A DNA stretch of 64,000 bases from Labrenzia sp. CE80 (GTDB lineage Bacteria; Pseudomonadota; Alphaproteobacteria; Rhizobiales; Stappiaceae), in assembly GCF_009650605.1 (NCBI RefSeq), contig NZ_WAJT01000002.1, forward strand, positions 434,001 through 498,000, in the 5' to 3' direction. Position numbers and translations under genes: made by a program. Under the pieces are notes generated by a model. It saw only the letters and a program-made list of their open reading frames with translations, did no database searches and was not told where the DNA came from. Shown one piece after another: positions 8,658 to 16,153 of the stretch (position 1 is its first letter; each line of letters opens with the position of its first letter).

Positions 8658-9595
8658 TGGCTGCTCCACCTCGAAAACAGTGAGGTCGACAGCGCGCGCG
8701 TGCTGTTTTCTTCCCGGATCACGAGTTCGCCGGATTCCAGCAAACCACCCTGTTTGGACAGAGTTTCAGCCATGAGTTCGTGAATGGAAACGAAGCTCGA
8801 CCGGATGGCATAGGCGGTGAGGATCATGAAGAGCGCGTCTTTGGAAAGAAGCTGCTGCAATTGTTCCAACATGCCAGGAAGGCTGGTGTAAATGTCCCAG
8901 ACTTCGCCTTTGGGGCCGCGCCCATACTTCGGCGGATCGAGAATGATACCGTCATAAGTGTTGCCGCGCCGGACTTCTCGGGCGACAAACTTGGATGCAT
9001 CTTCACAGATCCAGCGGATCGGAAGGTCCTCAATGCCGGAAAGACTCTGGTTCTCCCTAGCATAGGTGATCGCCTTCTTGGACGCGTCGACATGGGTTAC
9101 ATGTGCGCCTTCCGTTGCAGGCAGAAGCGATGCAAGTCCGGTGTAGCCAAAGAGGTTGAGAATTTTTGGCTGTTTTTCCGGCACACGGCGTTTCTCAGCG
9201 CGGATCTTTTCCGTAACCCAGTCCCAGTGGGCGGCCTGCTCGGGGAAGACGCCAACATGTCGGAACGACATGAAGCGCCCCACGTAGCTGACGGGCCCGT
9301 AGGACATGTTCCAGGTTTCGGCCACGTTGCCGGAAAACTTCCAGCGCCCGGGTCCTTCCTCGTCGGTGTCACCCGTGAAGACCGCATTGGCGCGATCCCA
9401 GGCCGACGACTTCAGCTTTGGATTGCCCATGGCCTGGGGTTCCGGCCGGATGATCGTATACTGACCATAACGCTCCAGCTTGCGGCCATGCCCCATGTCC
9501 AGCAGGCGGTAGTCTTTCCAGCCATGCGTTTCCAGGATGACCGGCCAAGTCTGTTTGGGAGGTTGGCCGGGGCGGGGCAAGGTAGTTTCCGTCAA
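8654..9595 (-). CDS. Class I SAM methyltransferase, RlmI/RlmK-like
   Basis: A 313-residue Rossmann-fold methyltransferase. The SAM motif I is LNLFGYTGLASL (about residues 147-158), followed by VTHVDASKKAITYARENQ. The catalytic-site motif LDPPKYGRGPKGEVW is typical of the RlmI/RlmK-like group acting on 23S rRNA. The N-terminal PUA domain of RlmI is absent or replaced by a short unrelated segment. The start given is a TTG with no convincing ribosome-binding site, so the true N-terminus is uncertain by several residues. It is the first gene of the methyltransferase-TrmH-epimerase operon. Confidence 0.87.
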   Translation of the reverse strand: MTETTLPRPGQPPKQTWPVILETHGWKDYRLLDMGHGRKLERYGQYTIIRPEPQAMGNPKLKSSAWDRANAVFTGDTDEEGPGRWKFSGNVAETWNMSYGPVSYVGRFMSFRHVGVFPEQAAHWDWVTEKIRAEKRRVPEKQPKILNLFGYTGLASLLPATEGAHVTHVDASKKAITYARENQSLSGIEDLPIRWICEDASKFVAREVRRGNTYDGIILDPPKYGRGPKGEVWDIYTSLPGMLEQLQQLLSKDALFMILTAYAIRSSFVSIHELMAETLSKQGGLLESGELVIREENSTRALSTSLFSRWSSQ

Positions 9596-9708
9596 GGTGT
9601 CAACTCGGAGGTTTGTTGTTTCATCTCTTGCGACGCCTTAGTCTTGATAGTTGCGCGGGTCAATCGCGAACCAAACATATGGCGTGCTTCAGGGGATTGT
9701 AGAGACAA

Positions 9709-10122
9709 ATGCAAGAGAGCGGGAGCCAGATGCCTGAATCAACACGCGCGTGTTTGGATGAGCTTCCTCCGCATGCAGCCGGTTCGCTCGAAACACTGCG
9801 TCAGGTGATCCTCCAAACCGTGGAAAGTGATCCGGCCATTTACCAACCAATCGAAACGCTCAAGTGGGGCGAGATTGCCTTTGTCCCGACGGCCAAGTCT
9901 GCTGGCACGACACTGCGTATCGCCTGGAAAAGGAAGAAGCCAGATTTTGTTGGCTTGTTCTTCCATTGCGGAACGAACGTATCAGAGCAGATACATCAGT
10001 TTGTGCCGGAAGAGTGTGAACTGGACGGGCGTCGAGGTATCCTGTTCCCTCTGGCCAAGCCGCTTCCAGAAGCAGCCATAAAAATGATCGCTGCACTTGT
10101 TCTGACCTACAGACGCCGCTGA
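9709..10122 (+). CDS. DUF1801 domain protein
   Basis: A 137-residue small cytoplasmic protein of the DUF1801 (YdhG-like) family, shown by ETLKWGEIAFV around residue 48 and the surrounding strand pattern. The molecular function is unknown; some relatives bind iron or sit with stress genes. A second ATG at 9730 has GGGAG four bases upstream and may be the real start. It lies between the divergent methyltransferase operon and the regulator of the cox-like cluster, without evident link to either. Confidence 0.8.
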   Translation: MQESGSQMPESTRACLDELPPHAAGSLETLRQVILQTVESDPAIYQPIETLKWGEIAFVPTAKSAGTTLRIAWKRKKPDFVGLFFHCGTNVSEQIHQFVPEECELDGRRGILFPLAKPLPEAAIKMIAALVLTYRRR

Positions 10123-10228
10123 ACGGTTTTCAGCCGCCACGCCTAAATACTTTGACAAGGCTGTGTTTGTTTGCTGGACTTGATCCCGCGACGGGAGGCC
10201 GTCTGTCGCTGAGGGAGGAGAACGGCTG

Positions 10229-11203
10229 ATGGCGATAGCAAGTACTACCGCATCCCATGTGGAGGCGGTGGCATTGACCGTGCACAATAGCGTTAATGCG
10301 ACGACGTCGGTTGTCGCGGCGTCTTGGCGTAGGTCGATGGTTTACTACGGTCTTGATCCGGCACGGCGATCGGCGGCAAATCGGACCACGCACCATGAGC
10401 TTGCTTTGGCACGCGAGGAGAATGGCTCTCTCTTGGAGATCGCGCGGCCAAATCTGCAGCGTCTGTTTCAAACTGCGGGCAAGGCTGGCTGTTGCGTTGC
10501 GCTGACGAATGCTGATGGCCTGATTCTGGAGGCCAACAGCACAGAGGCCGATCGGAGAAACTTCGAGGAGTGGGGCCTGACTGAGGGAGCGCTCTGGAAC
10601 GAAGCGAACGAAGGCACAAACGGTATCGGGACCTGTCTTGCCGAAAACCGTCCGGTGATCATTTTCCAGAACCAGCATTTTCGCGCCCAAAACACGGCGA
10701 TGAGCTGCATGGGTGCTCCGATTTATGATCCCTCAGGTGAGATCACTGCAGTTCTGGATATTTCGAGCTGCCGAACCGACCTGACCGCTTCGTTTGCGCA
10801 GGTTCTTGGTTCGGTCGTAACGGATAGCGCACGTGCTGTGGAAAGTGATCTGTTTCGCTCTGCTTTTCCGCAGGCACGCATCGTTGTGGCGGAAGGACAT
10901 GGCGCGTCGGGCGTATCCCTCCTTGCCGTAGACGAGGACGACTTGCTTATCGGTGCGACACGCCTTGCGCGACGCAACCTTGGGATCACGCCCCAGACCT
11001 TGACCGAGATGCCGAGCCTTGGCGAATTGGTCGGTGGTTGCGTCGCCGCTGCTCGAGACCTAGCTCGCGCAGAAAAGACTGAAATTCGCCGCGCGCTTGC
11101 GTATTGCAAGGGCAATGTCGCTGCCGCAGCCCGCGACCTGGGCATCAGCAGAGCGACCATGTATCGGCGGATGAACCAGCACGGTCTTCTGTCTGAGCGC
11201 TGA
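10229..11203 (+). CDS. AcoR-like GAF-Fis regulator lacking the AAA+ domain
   Basis: A 324-residue transcription factor. The N-terminal two thirds matches the AcoR sensory region: NEGTNGIGTCLAENRPV and an APIYDPSGEITAVLDIS strand form a GAF domain at about residues 60-185. The C-terminus (about 275-320) is a Fis-type helix-turn-helix, with NVAAAARDLGISRATMYRRM. The sigma54-contacting AAA+ ATPase that AcoR has between these parts is missing, so it cannot be a classical enhancer-binding activator. GGGAGGAG precedes the ATG. It sits upstream of coxGSLM with an inverted repeat in between, which suggests it controls that operon. Confidence 0.87.
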   Translation: MAIASTTASHVEAVALTVHNSVNATTSVVAASWRRSMVYYGLDPARRSAANRTTHHELALAREENGSLLEIARPNLQRLFQTAGKAGCCVALTNADGLILEANSTEADRRNFEEWGLTEGALWNEANEGTNGIGTCLAENRPVIIFQNQHFRAQNTAMSCMGAPIYDPSGEITAVLDISSCRTDLTASFAQVLGSVVTDSARAVESDLFRSAFPQARIVVAEGHGASGVSLLAVDEDDLLIGATRLARRNLGITPQTLTEMPSLGELVGGCVAAARDLARAEKTEIRRALAYCKGNVAAAARDLGISRATMYRRMNQHGLLSER

Positions 11204-11576
11204 CCTTGCGTTGTCTCATACGTGAGACACATTTGCGTCTTTGATCGATTGCCGCTTTGCGTCCGCCCTCGGTCTGATGCAAGCTCATCGTGTTGCAGAT
11301 TCCGTGATTTCAGGGCTTTGGGAGGAGCTGAATGACGTCGATGACGGTGGCAATTCTGAGGTCGAGGCGCACTCGAACGGCGAAACGGACGTTGCGCTCA
11401 TCAGCCATGTGCGCGCGGTTCGGACCTATCGTTCTCAAGTCATTGTCGTTGTTTCGTTTCTGCAGCGGCTCAGTGTGTAGGCGCTTGCCTTGTTCGGCCA
11501 GTTTGTTCAGTCTTGGTTCAACAGCTGGACAACGTCTCTCCAGCGGTCTGCGGCTCGAAGGAAAGGTCCCTACAAC
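11204..11576. other. Intergenic region between the GAF-Fis regulator and coxG
   Basis: This 373-base stretch holds the inverted repeat at 11212-11229 and presumably the cox operon promoter. A strong GGGAGGAG stands before an ATG at 11332, opening an 84-codon frame that overlaps the coxG start. Its arginine/serine-rich product resembles no family I know and looks like an out-of-frame artefact. I found no clear sigma54 promoter (TGGCAC-N5-TTGCA). Confidence 0.45.
11212..11229. promoter_or_regulatory. Inverted repeat TGTCTCA-N4-TGAGACA, candidate operator
   Basis: Two perfect 7-base arms separated by TACG lie nine bases past the stop of the GAF-Fis regulator gene. The shape resembles the TGTnnC-type dyads bound by AcoR-like Fis-HTH proteins. 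Binding by the neighbouring regulator is inference. Confidence 0.55.
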
Positions 11577-12269
11577 ATGGATATGAGCGGTGAGTACAGA
11601 ATTGCAGCCCCGCGTGAGGCTGTCTGGAAGGCGCTGAACGATCCGGCCGTCTTGAAGGAGTGCATTCCAGGTTGCGAAGAGCTGGATATGTTCAGCGATA
11701 CGGAGATGACCGCAGCGGTCACCTCCAAGATCGGGCCGGTCAAGGCCAAGTTCAAAGGCTCTGTCAAATTTGAAAATGTCAACGCGCCAGAGAGCTACAC
11801 CATTGTTGGTGAGGGAAAGGGCGGTGTCGCCGGTTTTGCCAAGGGCGGCGCTGATGTGCATTTGGCCGAAGATGACGGCGACACGATCTTGACCTACACG
11901 GCCAAGGCGCAGGTCGGCGGCAAGTTGGCGCAGCTGGGCAGCCGTTTGATTGACTCTACCGCGCGCAAAATGGCTGACGACTTCTTTGGCAAGTTTTCCG
12001 AGATGGTGGGCGGCGTGGGTAACAGCGAGATTGCTGACGACGAACTCGACCCAGGTTTGGTTGAAGAAGCCAAATCAATCGCGGTGGAAGACGCGCCTGG
12101 TCATGTAGTCGAAGCAATTGAAGATGTTGAACACGCGATCGAAGAGCGGGTTCATGATGCTGAAGAAAAGGTAGAGGTTGCCGCAGCAAAAGGGCTTTTG
12201 GGCGGTCCCTTTGTCTGGGGATTGATCGCACTTGGCGCGGTGATCGCGATTTTGGCAATTCTGAACTGA
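11577..12269 (+). CDS. coxG: CoxG/SRPBCC-family protein with C-terminal membrane anchor
   Basis: A 230-residue member of the CO-dehydrogenase subunit G family. The SRPBCC fold spans about residues 1-150 (SGEYRIAAPREAVWKALNDP, then IPGCEEL). An acidic linker (about 155-205) leads to one C-terminal transmembrane helix (GGPFVWGLIALGAVIAILAIL). In Oligotropha CoxG is needed to attach the enzyme to the membrane, and the anchor here fits such a role. The start is placed at the ATG 11577, preceded by AAGGAAAGG and matching the family N-terminus. It is the first gene of the operon. Confidence 0.88.
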   Translation: MDMSGEYRIAAPREAVWKALNDPAVLKECIPGCEELDMFSDTEMTAAVTSKIGPVKAKFKGSVKFENVNAPESYTIVGEGKGGVAGFAKGGADVHLAEDDGDTILTYTAKAQVGGKLAQLGSRLIDSTARKMADDFFGKFSEMVGGVGNSEIADDELDPGLVEEAKSIAVEDAPGHVVEAIEDVEHAIEERVHDAEEKVEVAAAKGLLGGPFVWGLIALGAVIAILAILN

Positions 12270-12345
12270 GGTTCAGGTTCGCCGACAACGGTTTGGTCTG
12301 GCTACTCCAATAGGAGGGGACGGGCTGAAATTGAGGGAGAGAGAA

Positions 12346-12834
12346 ATGACGACAGTGTCCATGACATTGAACGGCAAGAAGGTTTCGGCGCCCGTCGAAG
12401 ACAGAACCTTGCTTGTCCATTATATCCGAGAAGCGCAGGGTCTCACTGGAACCCACGTCGGCTGTGACACGTCCCAGTGCGGCGCCTGTGTTGTCCACGT
12501 CAACGGCAAGGCGGTAAAATCCTGCACCATGCTGGCGGTTCAAGCCGGTGGCGCTGATGTTATGACGGTGGAAGGCCTGGCAAATGGAGCCGAGCTTCAT
12601 CCGGTTCAGGCGGCCTTTCGCGAGCATCACGGTCTGCAATGCGGTTTCTGCACGCCGGGCATGATCATGACCGCCGTCGATATGATTGAGCGGCATGGCG
12701 CCAGCCTCGATGAAAAGACCGTAAGGCACGAGCTCGAGGGCAACATCTGCCGCTGCACGGGCTATCAGAACATCGTCAAGGCGATCTTGGCCGCATCCGA
12801 TCAGATGGCTGCGATGAAGACCGCAGCTGAATAA
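12346..12834 (+). CDS. coxS: Form II CODH-like small subunit, [2Fe-2S] protein
   Basis: A 162-residue xanthine-oxidase-family iron-sulfur subunit. The plant-ferredoxin-type cluster uses CDTSQCGACVVHVNGKAVKSC (about residues 41-61). The second, helical cluster domain uses CGFCTPGMI and NICRCTGYQNI (about 100-150). It passes electrons from the molybdenum subunit to the FAD subunit. A TTG 15 bases upstream lies within a purine-rich GAGGGAGAGAGAA that acts as ribosome-binding site, so ATG 12346 is the start. The gene order S-L-M is typical of form II enzymes, whereas form I clusters run M-S-L. Confidence 0.94.
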   Translation: MTTVSMTLNGKKVSAPVEDRTLLVHYIREAQGLTGTHVGCDTSQCGACVVHVNGKAVKSCTMLAVQAGGADVMTVEGLANGAELHPVQAAFREHHGLQCGFCTPGMIMTAVDMIERHGASLDEKTVRHELEGNICRCTGYQNIVKAILAASDQMAAMKTAAE

Positions 12835-12899
12835 GCGGCGCATCAAACGGCCACCAGAGTACATTTTTTGGGAACATCTGCTGTCTTGGGAGACACGCC

Positions 12900-15260
12900 A
12901 TGGGAGTTGACGGTATTGGGGCACGTGCCCTGCGTAAGGAAGACAAGCGTTTCATCACCGGCAAGGGCCGCTACACCGACGATATGGTGTTGCCGCGGAT
13001 GGCCTATGCGGCTTTTGTTCGCTCGCCGCATGCTCATGCCAAAGTAACAGGCATCGACGCCTCCGCCGCACTGGCGATGCCTGGGGTTGATGCCGTTTTG
13101 ACCGGCGAACAACTCGTTGGCGATGGCATTGGCAACCTGATTTGCGGCTGGATGGTTCATTCCAAGGACGGGTCGCCCATGAACATGGGCGCTTGGCGCG
13201 CCCTGGAACCTGAAATCGTGCGCCATGTCGGCCAGGCTGTTGCCGTGGTCATCGCGGACACCCAGGCTCAGGCGCGTGACGCCGCCGACGCGGTGATCGT
13301 CGACTATGACGAACTGCCTGCGATCGTCGATGCGGTTGCAGCCATGGAGGCAGGAGCACCTCAACTGCATCCCGAAGCGTCCAACAACCTGATCTATGAT
13401 TGGGAAATCGGTGATGAGGCTGCGACGAACGCTGCATTCGACCAGGCGGCCCACGTCACACGCATGGACATCCATAACAATCGCCTGGTTCCGAACCCAA
13501 TGGAACCGCGGGCGGCGGTTGCCGATTACAATGACGCAGAAGAGCACTACACGCTCTATACGACCTCCCAGAACCCGCATGTTGCGCGCCTTGTTCTCTC
13601 AGCCTTCTACAACGTCGCTCCGGAAAACAAACTTCGCGTCATTGCCCCGGACGTCGGTGGCGGTTTTGGGTCCAAGATCTTCATCTATCCGGAAGAGATC
13701 GTGGCGCTCTGGGCGTCGAAACGCGTTGGCCGTCCAGTCAAATGGGTGTCTGATCGGACCGAGGCTTTCCTGACAGACGCGCACGGGCGGGATCACAAAT
13801 CGCACGCCGAGCTTGCGCTCGATGCCGACAACAAGATCATCGGCTTCAGGGTCCAGACAGTCGCCAATCTTGGTGCATACATGTCGTTGTTCTCATCCTC
13901 GGTCCCGACATATCTCTATGCGACGCTTCTGTCGGGCCAGTATGACATCCCCGCAATCCATGCGAATGTGAAGGCGGTCTATACCAACACTACCCCGGTT
14001 GACGCCTATCGCGGGGCGGGTCGGCCTGAAGCGACTTTCCTGGTCGAGAGAATGATGGAAACCGCTGCGCGTGAGGTTGGGCTTTCCCCGGCTGAATTCC
14101 GCAGGAAAAACTTCGTCCGTTCCTTCCCGCATCAAACCCCGGTGATCATGTGCTACGACGCTGGCGACTATGATGCCACGCTGGACGCTGCCTTAAAGGC
14201 AATCGACCATGACGGTTTCGCGGCGCGCAAGGCGGAAGCGGCGAGCCGCGGCAAACTGCGCGGCATGGGTCTCAGCTGCTACATTGAAGCCTGCGGCATT
14301 GCCCCTTCGGCAGCGGTCGGGTCTCTGGGAGCAGGTGTCGGCCTTTGGGAATCGGCCGAAGTCCGGGTGAACCCTGTCGGCAGCATCGAGGTTCTGACCG
14401 GATCCCATAGCCATGGCCAGGGACATGAGACGACGTTCGCGCAGCTCATCTCAGAACGCTTTGGCCTCGACACGGACAGCGTCAACATCGTCCACGGCGA
14501 CACCGACAAGGTTCAGTTCGGGATGGGAACCTATGGTTCACGTTCGGGTGCTGTTGGCATGTCAGCCATCGTCAAGGCGCTCGACAAGGTCGAAGCCAAG
14601 GCCAAGAAAATCGCCGCCCATCTCATGGAGGCCGCAGAAGGCGACATCCAGATTGAAGGCGGTGAACTGAAAGTTGCCGGCACGGACAAGAAGCTGAGCT
14701 TCACAGAGGTCGCCCTTGCTGCCTACACGGCCCATAACCTTCCCGAAGGCATGGAGCCGGGTTTGAAGGAGGGAGCCTTCTATGATCCGACCAACTTCAC
14801 GTTCCCGGCGGGCACATACGCCTGCGAAGTGGAGATCGATCCAGATACCGGCAAGACCGAGATCGTCAACTTTGTCGCGGCGGATGACTTTGGCAAGATC
14901 ATCAACCCGATGATTGTCGAAGGCCAGGTCCATGGCGGACTGACGCAAGGCATTGGGCAGGCGCTTCTTGAAAACGCAGCTTATGATGAAAGCGGCCAGC
15001 TCATTACGGGATCCTATATGGATTATACAATGCCAAGGGCGGATGATGTGCCATCCTACCAACTGATGACCACGGAAACGATCTGTCCGGGCAACCCGCT
15101 CGGCATGAAAGGTTGCGGGGAAGCCGGGGCCATCGGATCGCCACCGGCCGTCATCAATGCGATCACCGATGCCATCAACAACAACGACCTGTCCATGCCG
15201 GCGACGCCGGAGCGCGTTTGGCAGGCAAGCCGGGCTGGCTTGCAGCAGGCAGCCGAATAA
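12900..15260 (+). CDS. coxL: Form II CODH-like molybdopterin large subunit
   Basis: A 786-residue molybdenum hydroxylase catalytic subunit of the xanthine dehydrogenase/CoxL superfamily. The active-site loop reads AYRGAGR at residues 369-375. Genuine form I CO dehydrogenase has AYxCSFR, where the Cys holds copper; that Cys is Gly here. The conserved catalytic Glu is present in GMKGCGEAGAIGSPPA near the C-terminus. Molybdopterin-cytosine-dinucleotide-binding segments such as GGGFGSK, GSHSHGQGHETTFAQ and GTYGSRS are intact. It is therefore a functional-looking hydroxylase whose substrate may not be CO. GGGAG precedes the ATG. Confidence 0.93.
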   Translation: MGVDGIGARALRKEDKRFITGKGRYTDDMVLPRMAYAAFVRSPHAHAKVTGIDASAALAMPGVDAVLTGEQLVGDGIGNLICGWMVHSKDGSPMNMGAWRALEPEIVRHVGQAVAVVIADTQAQARDAADAVIVDYDELPAIVDAVAAMEAGAPQLHPEASNNLIYDWEIGDEAATNAAFDQAAHVTRMDIHNNRLVPNPMEPRAAVADYNDAEEHYTLYTTSQNPHVARLVLSAFYNVAPENKLRVIAPDVGGGFGSKIFIYPEEIVALWASKRVGRPVKWVSDRTEAFLTDAHGRDHKSHAELALDADNKIIGFRVQTVANLGAYMSLFSSSVPTYLYATLLSGQYDIPAIHANVKAVYTNTTPVDAYRGAGRPEATFLVERMMETAAREVGLSPAEFRRKNFVRSFPHQTPVIMCYDAGDYDATLDAALKAIDHDGFAARKAEAASRGKLRGMGLSCYIEACGIAPSAAVGSLGAGVGLWESAEVRVNPVGSIEVLTGSHSHGQGHETTFAQLISERFGLDTDSVNIVHGDTDKVQFGMGTYGSRSGAVGMSAIVKALDKVEAKAKKIAAHLMEAAEGDIQIEGGELKVAGTDKKLSFTEVALAAYTAHNLPEGMEPGLKEGAFYDPTNFTFPAGTYACEVEIDPDTGKTEIVNFVAADDFGKIINPMIVEGQVHGGLTQGIGQALLENAAYDESGQLITGSYMDYTMPRADDVPSYQLMTTETICPGNPLGMKGCGEAGAIGSPPAVINAITDAINNNDLSMPATPERVWQASRAGLQQAAE

Positions 15261-15275
15261 GGGAGACCGAGAGAT

Positions 15276-16076
15276 ATGTATGAAACATCTTATCATCGTG
15301 CCGGGTCGGTTGCCGATGCTGTGGCGCTTATGGCGAAAGCCGAAGACGGGAAATTTCTCTCAGGTGGCCAGACGCTGATTCCAACCATGAAGCAGCGCTT
15401 GGCAGCTCCGTCAGATCTGGTCGATCTTACGGACATTGCCGAGATGACGGGAATTTCGGACGAGGGTGGCGCGATCAAAATCGGCGCCGCAACCACCCAT
15501 CATGAGGTCGCCACCTCGCCTGTTGTGAGTGAAGGCATTCCTGGTCTCGCTTCGCTTGCCGCAGGTATTGGCGATCCGGCCGTTCGTCATATGGGAACAC
15601 TTGGTGGATCAATCTCGAACAACGACCCTGCGGCTGATTATCCAGCCGCTTTGGTTGCTCTTGGTGCCACGGTGACGACCAGCAAGCGGAGCCTCTCGGC
15701 AGACGAGTTCTTTGTTGGCATGTTCGAAACAGCTCTCGAAGAAGATGAGATTGTCACGTCTGTCAGCTTTCCGAAACCGGCCCATAGCGCCTATGCCAAG
15801 TATCCAAACCCGGCGTCTCGCTACGCCATGGCAGGCGTCTTTGTCGCCAAGACGGCCGGCGGAGATGTCCGAGTCGCCGTCACAGGTGCTGGCCAGGACG
15901 GTGTCTTCCGGGTTGCGGAGATGGAAACTGCCCTCTCGGGCAATTGGTCAGCCGAGGCGGTTGCTAGCGTCTCGGTGGATGCTGGCGACTTGCTCGCCGA
16001 CATTCATGGTTCAGCAGAATATCGCGCCAACCTGGTCACCGTGATGGCCAAACGTGCGGTTGCTGCCGCTGGTTGA
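15276..16076 (+). CDS. coxM: Form II CODH-like FAD-binding medium subunit
   Basis: A 266-residue FAD subunit of the same enzyme. The first flavin motif, usually AGGHS, is SGGQTLIP (about residues 29-36). The second, usually TIGGN, is TLGGSISNNDPAADYPAA (about 108-125), with RHMG just before. The C-terminal domain is of the CO-dehydrogenase flavoprotein type. It would reoxidise the Fe-S clusters and pass electrons to an acceptor. It starts 15 bases after coxL behind GGGAGACCGAGAG and ends the operon at a strong terminator. No maturation genes (coxD/E/F type) follow, so they must be elsewhere. Confidence 0.93.
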   Translation: MYETSYHRAGSVADAVALMAKAEDGKFLSGGQTLIPTMKQRLAAPSDLVDLTDIAEMTGISDEGGAIKIGAATTHHEVATSPVVSEGIPGLASLAAGIGDPAVRHMGTLGGSISNNDPAADYPAALVALGATVTTSKRSLSADEFFVGMFETALEEDEIVTSVSFPKPAHSAYAKYPNPASRYAMAGVFVAKTAGGDVRVAVTGAGQDGVFRVAEMETALSGNWSAEAVASVSVDAGDLLADIHGSAEYRANLVTVMAKRAVAAAG

Positions 16077-16102
16077 TCTAGGTAGCAAGGTCTTGAAACA
16101 AG

Positions 16103-16131
16103 AAAGGGCGGCTCCTGTGAGCCGCCCTTTT
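16103..16131. terminator. Bidirectional terminator after coxM
   Basis: A 12-bp perfect stem (16103-16114 with 16119-16130, loop CTGT) lies between the convergent coxM and chemoreceptor genes. It has TTTTGTTG on the plus side and TTTCTTGTTT on the minus side, so it can stop both transcripts. Confidence 0.88.
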
Positions 16132-16153
16132 GTTGTCCGTGGTTTCGCCGGAA

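Noticed and set aside
8780..9808. 342-codon plus-strand frame opposite the RlmI-like methyltransferase
   Set aside because: Antisense to a conserved methyltransferase and running into the DUF1801 gene; no family match.
12843..13580. 245-codon minus-strand frame opposite coxL
   Set aside because: Fully antisense to conserved coxL sequence with no ribosome-binding site or family resemblance.
12900..15260. Genuine aerobic CO dehydrogenase (form I)
   Set aside because: The active-site loop lacks the copper-binding Cys (AYRGAGR instead of AYxCSFR) and the operon order is S-L-M, so form II is the supported call.
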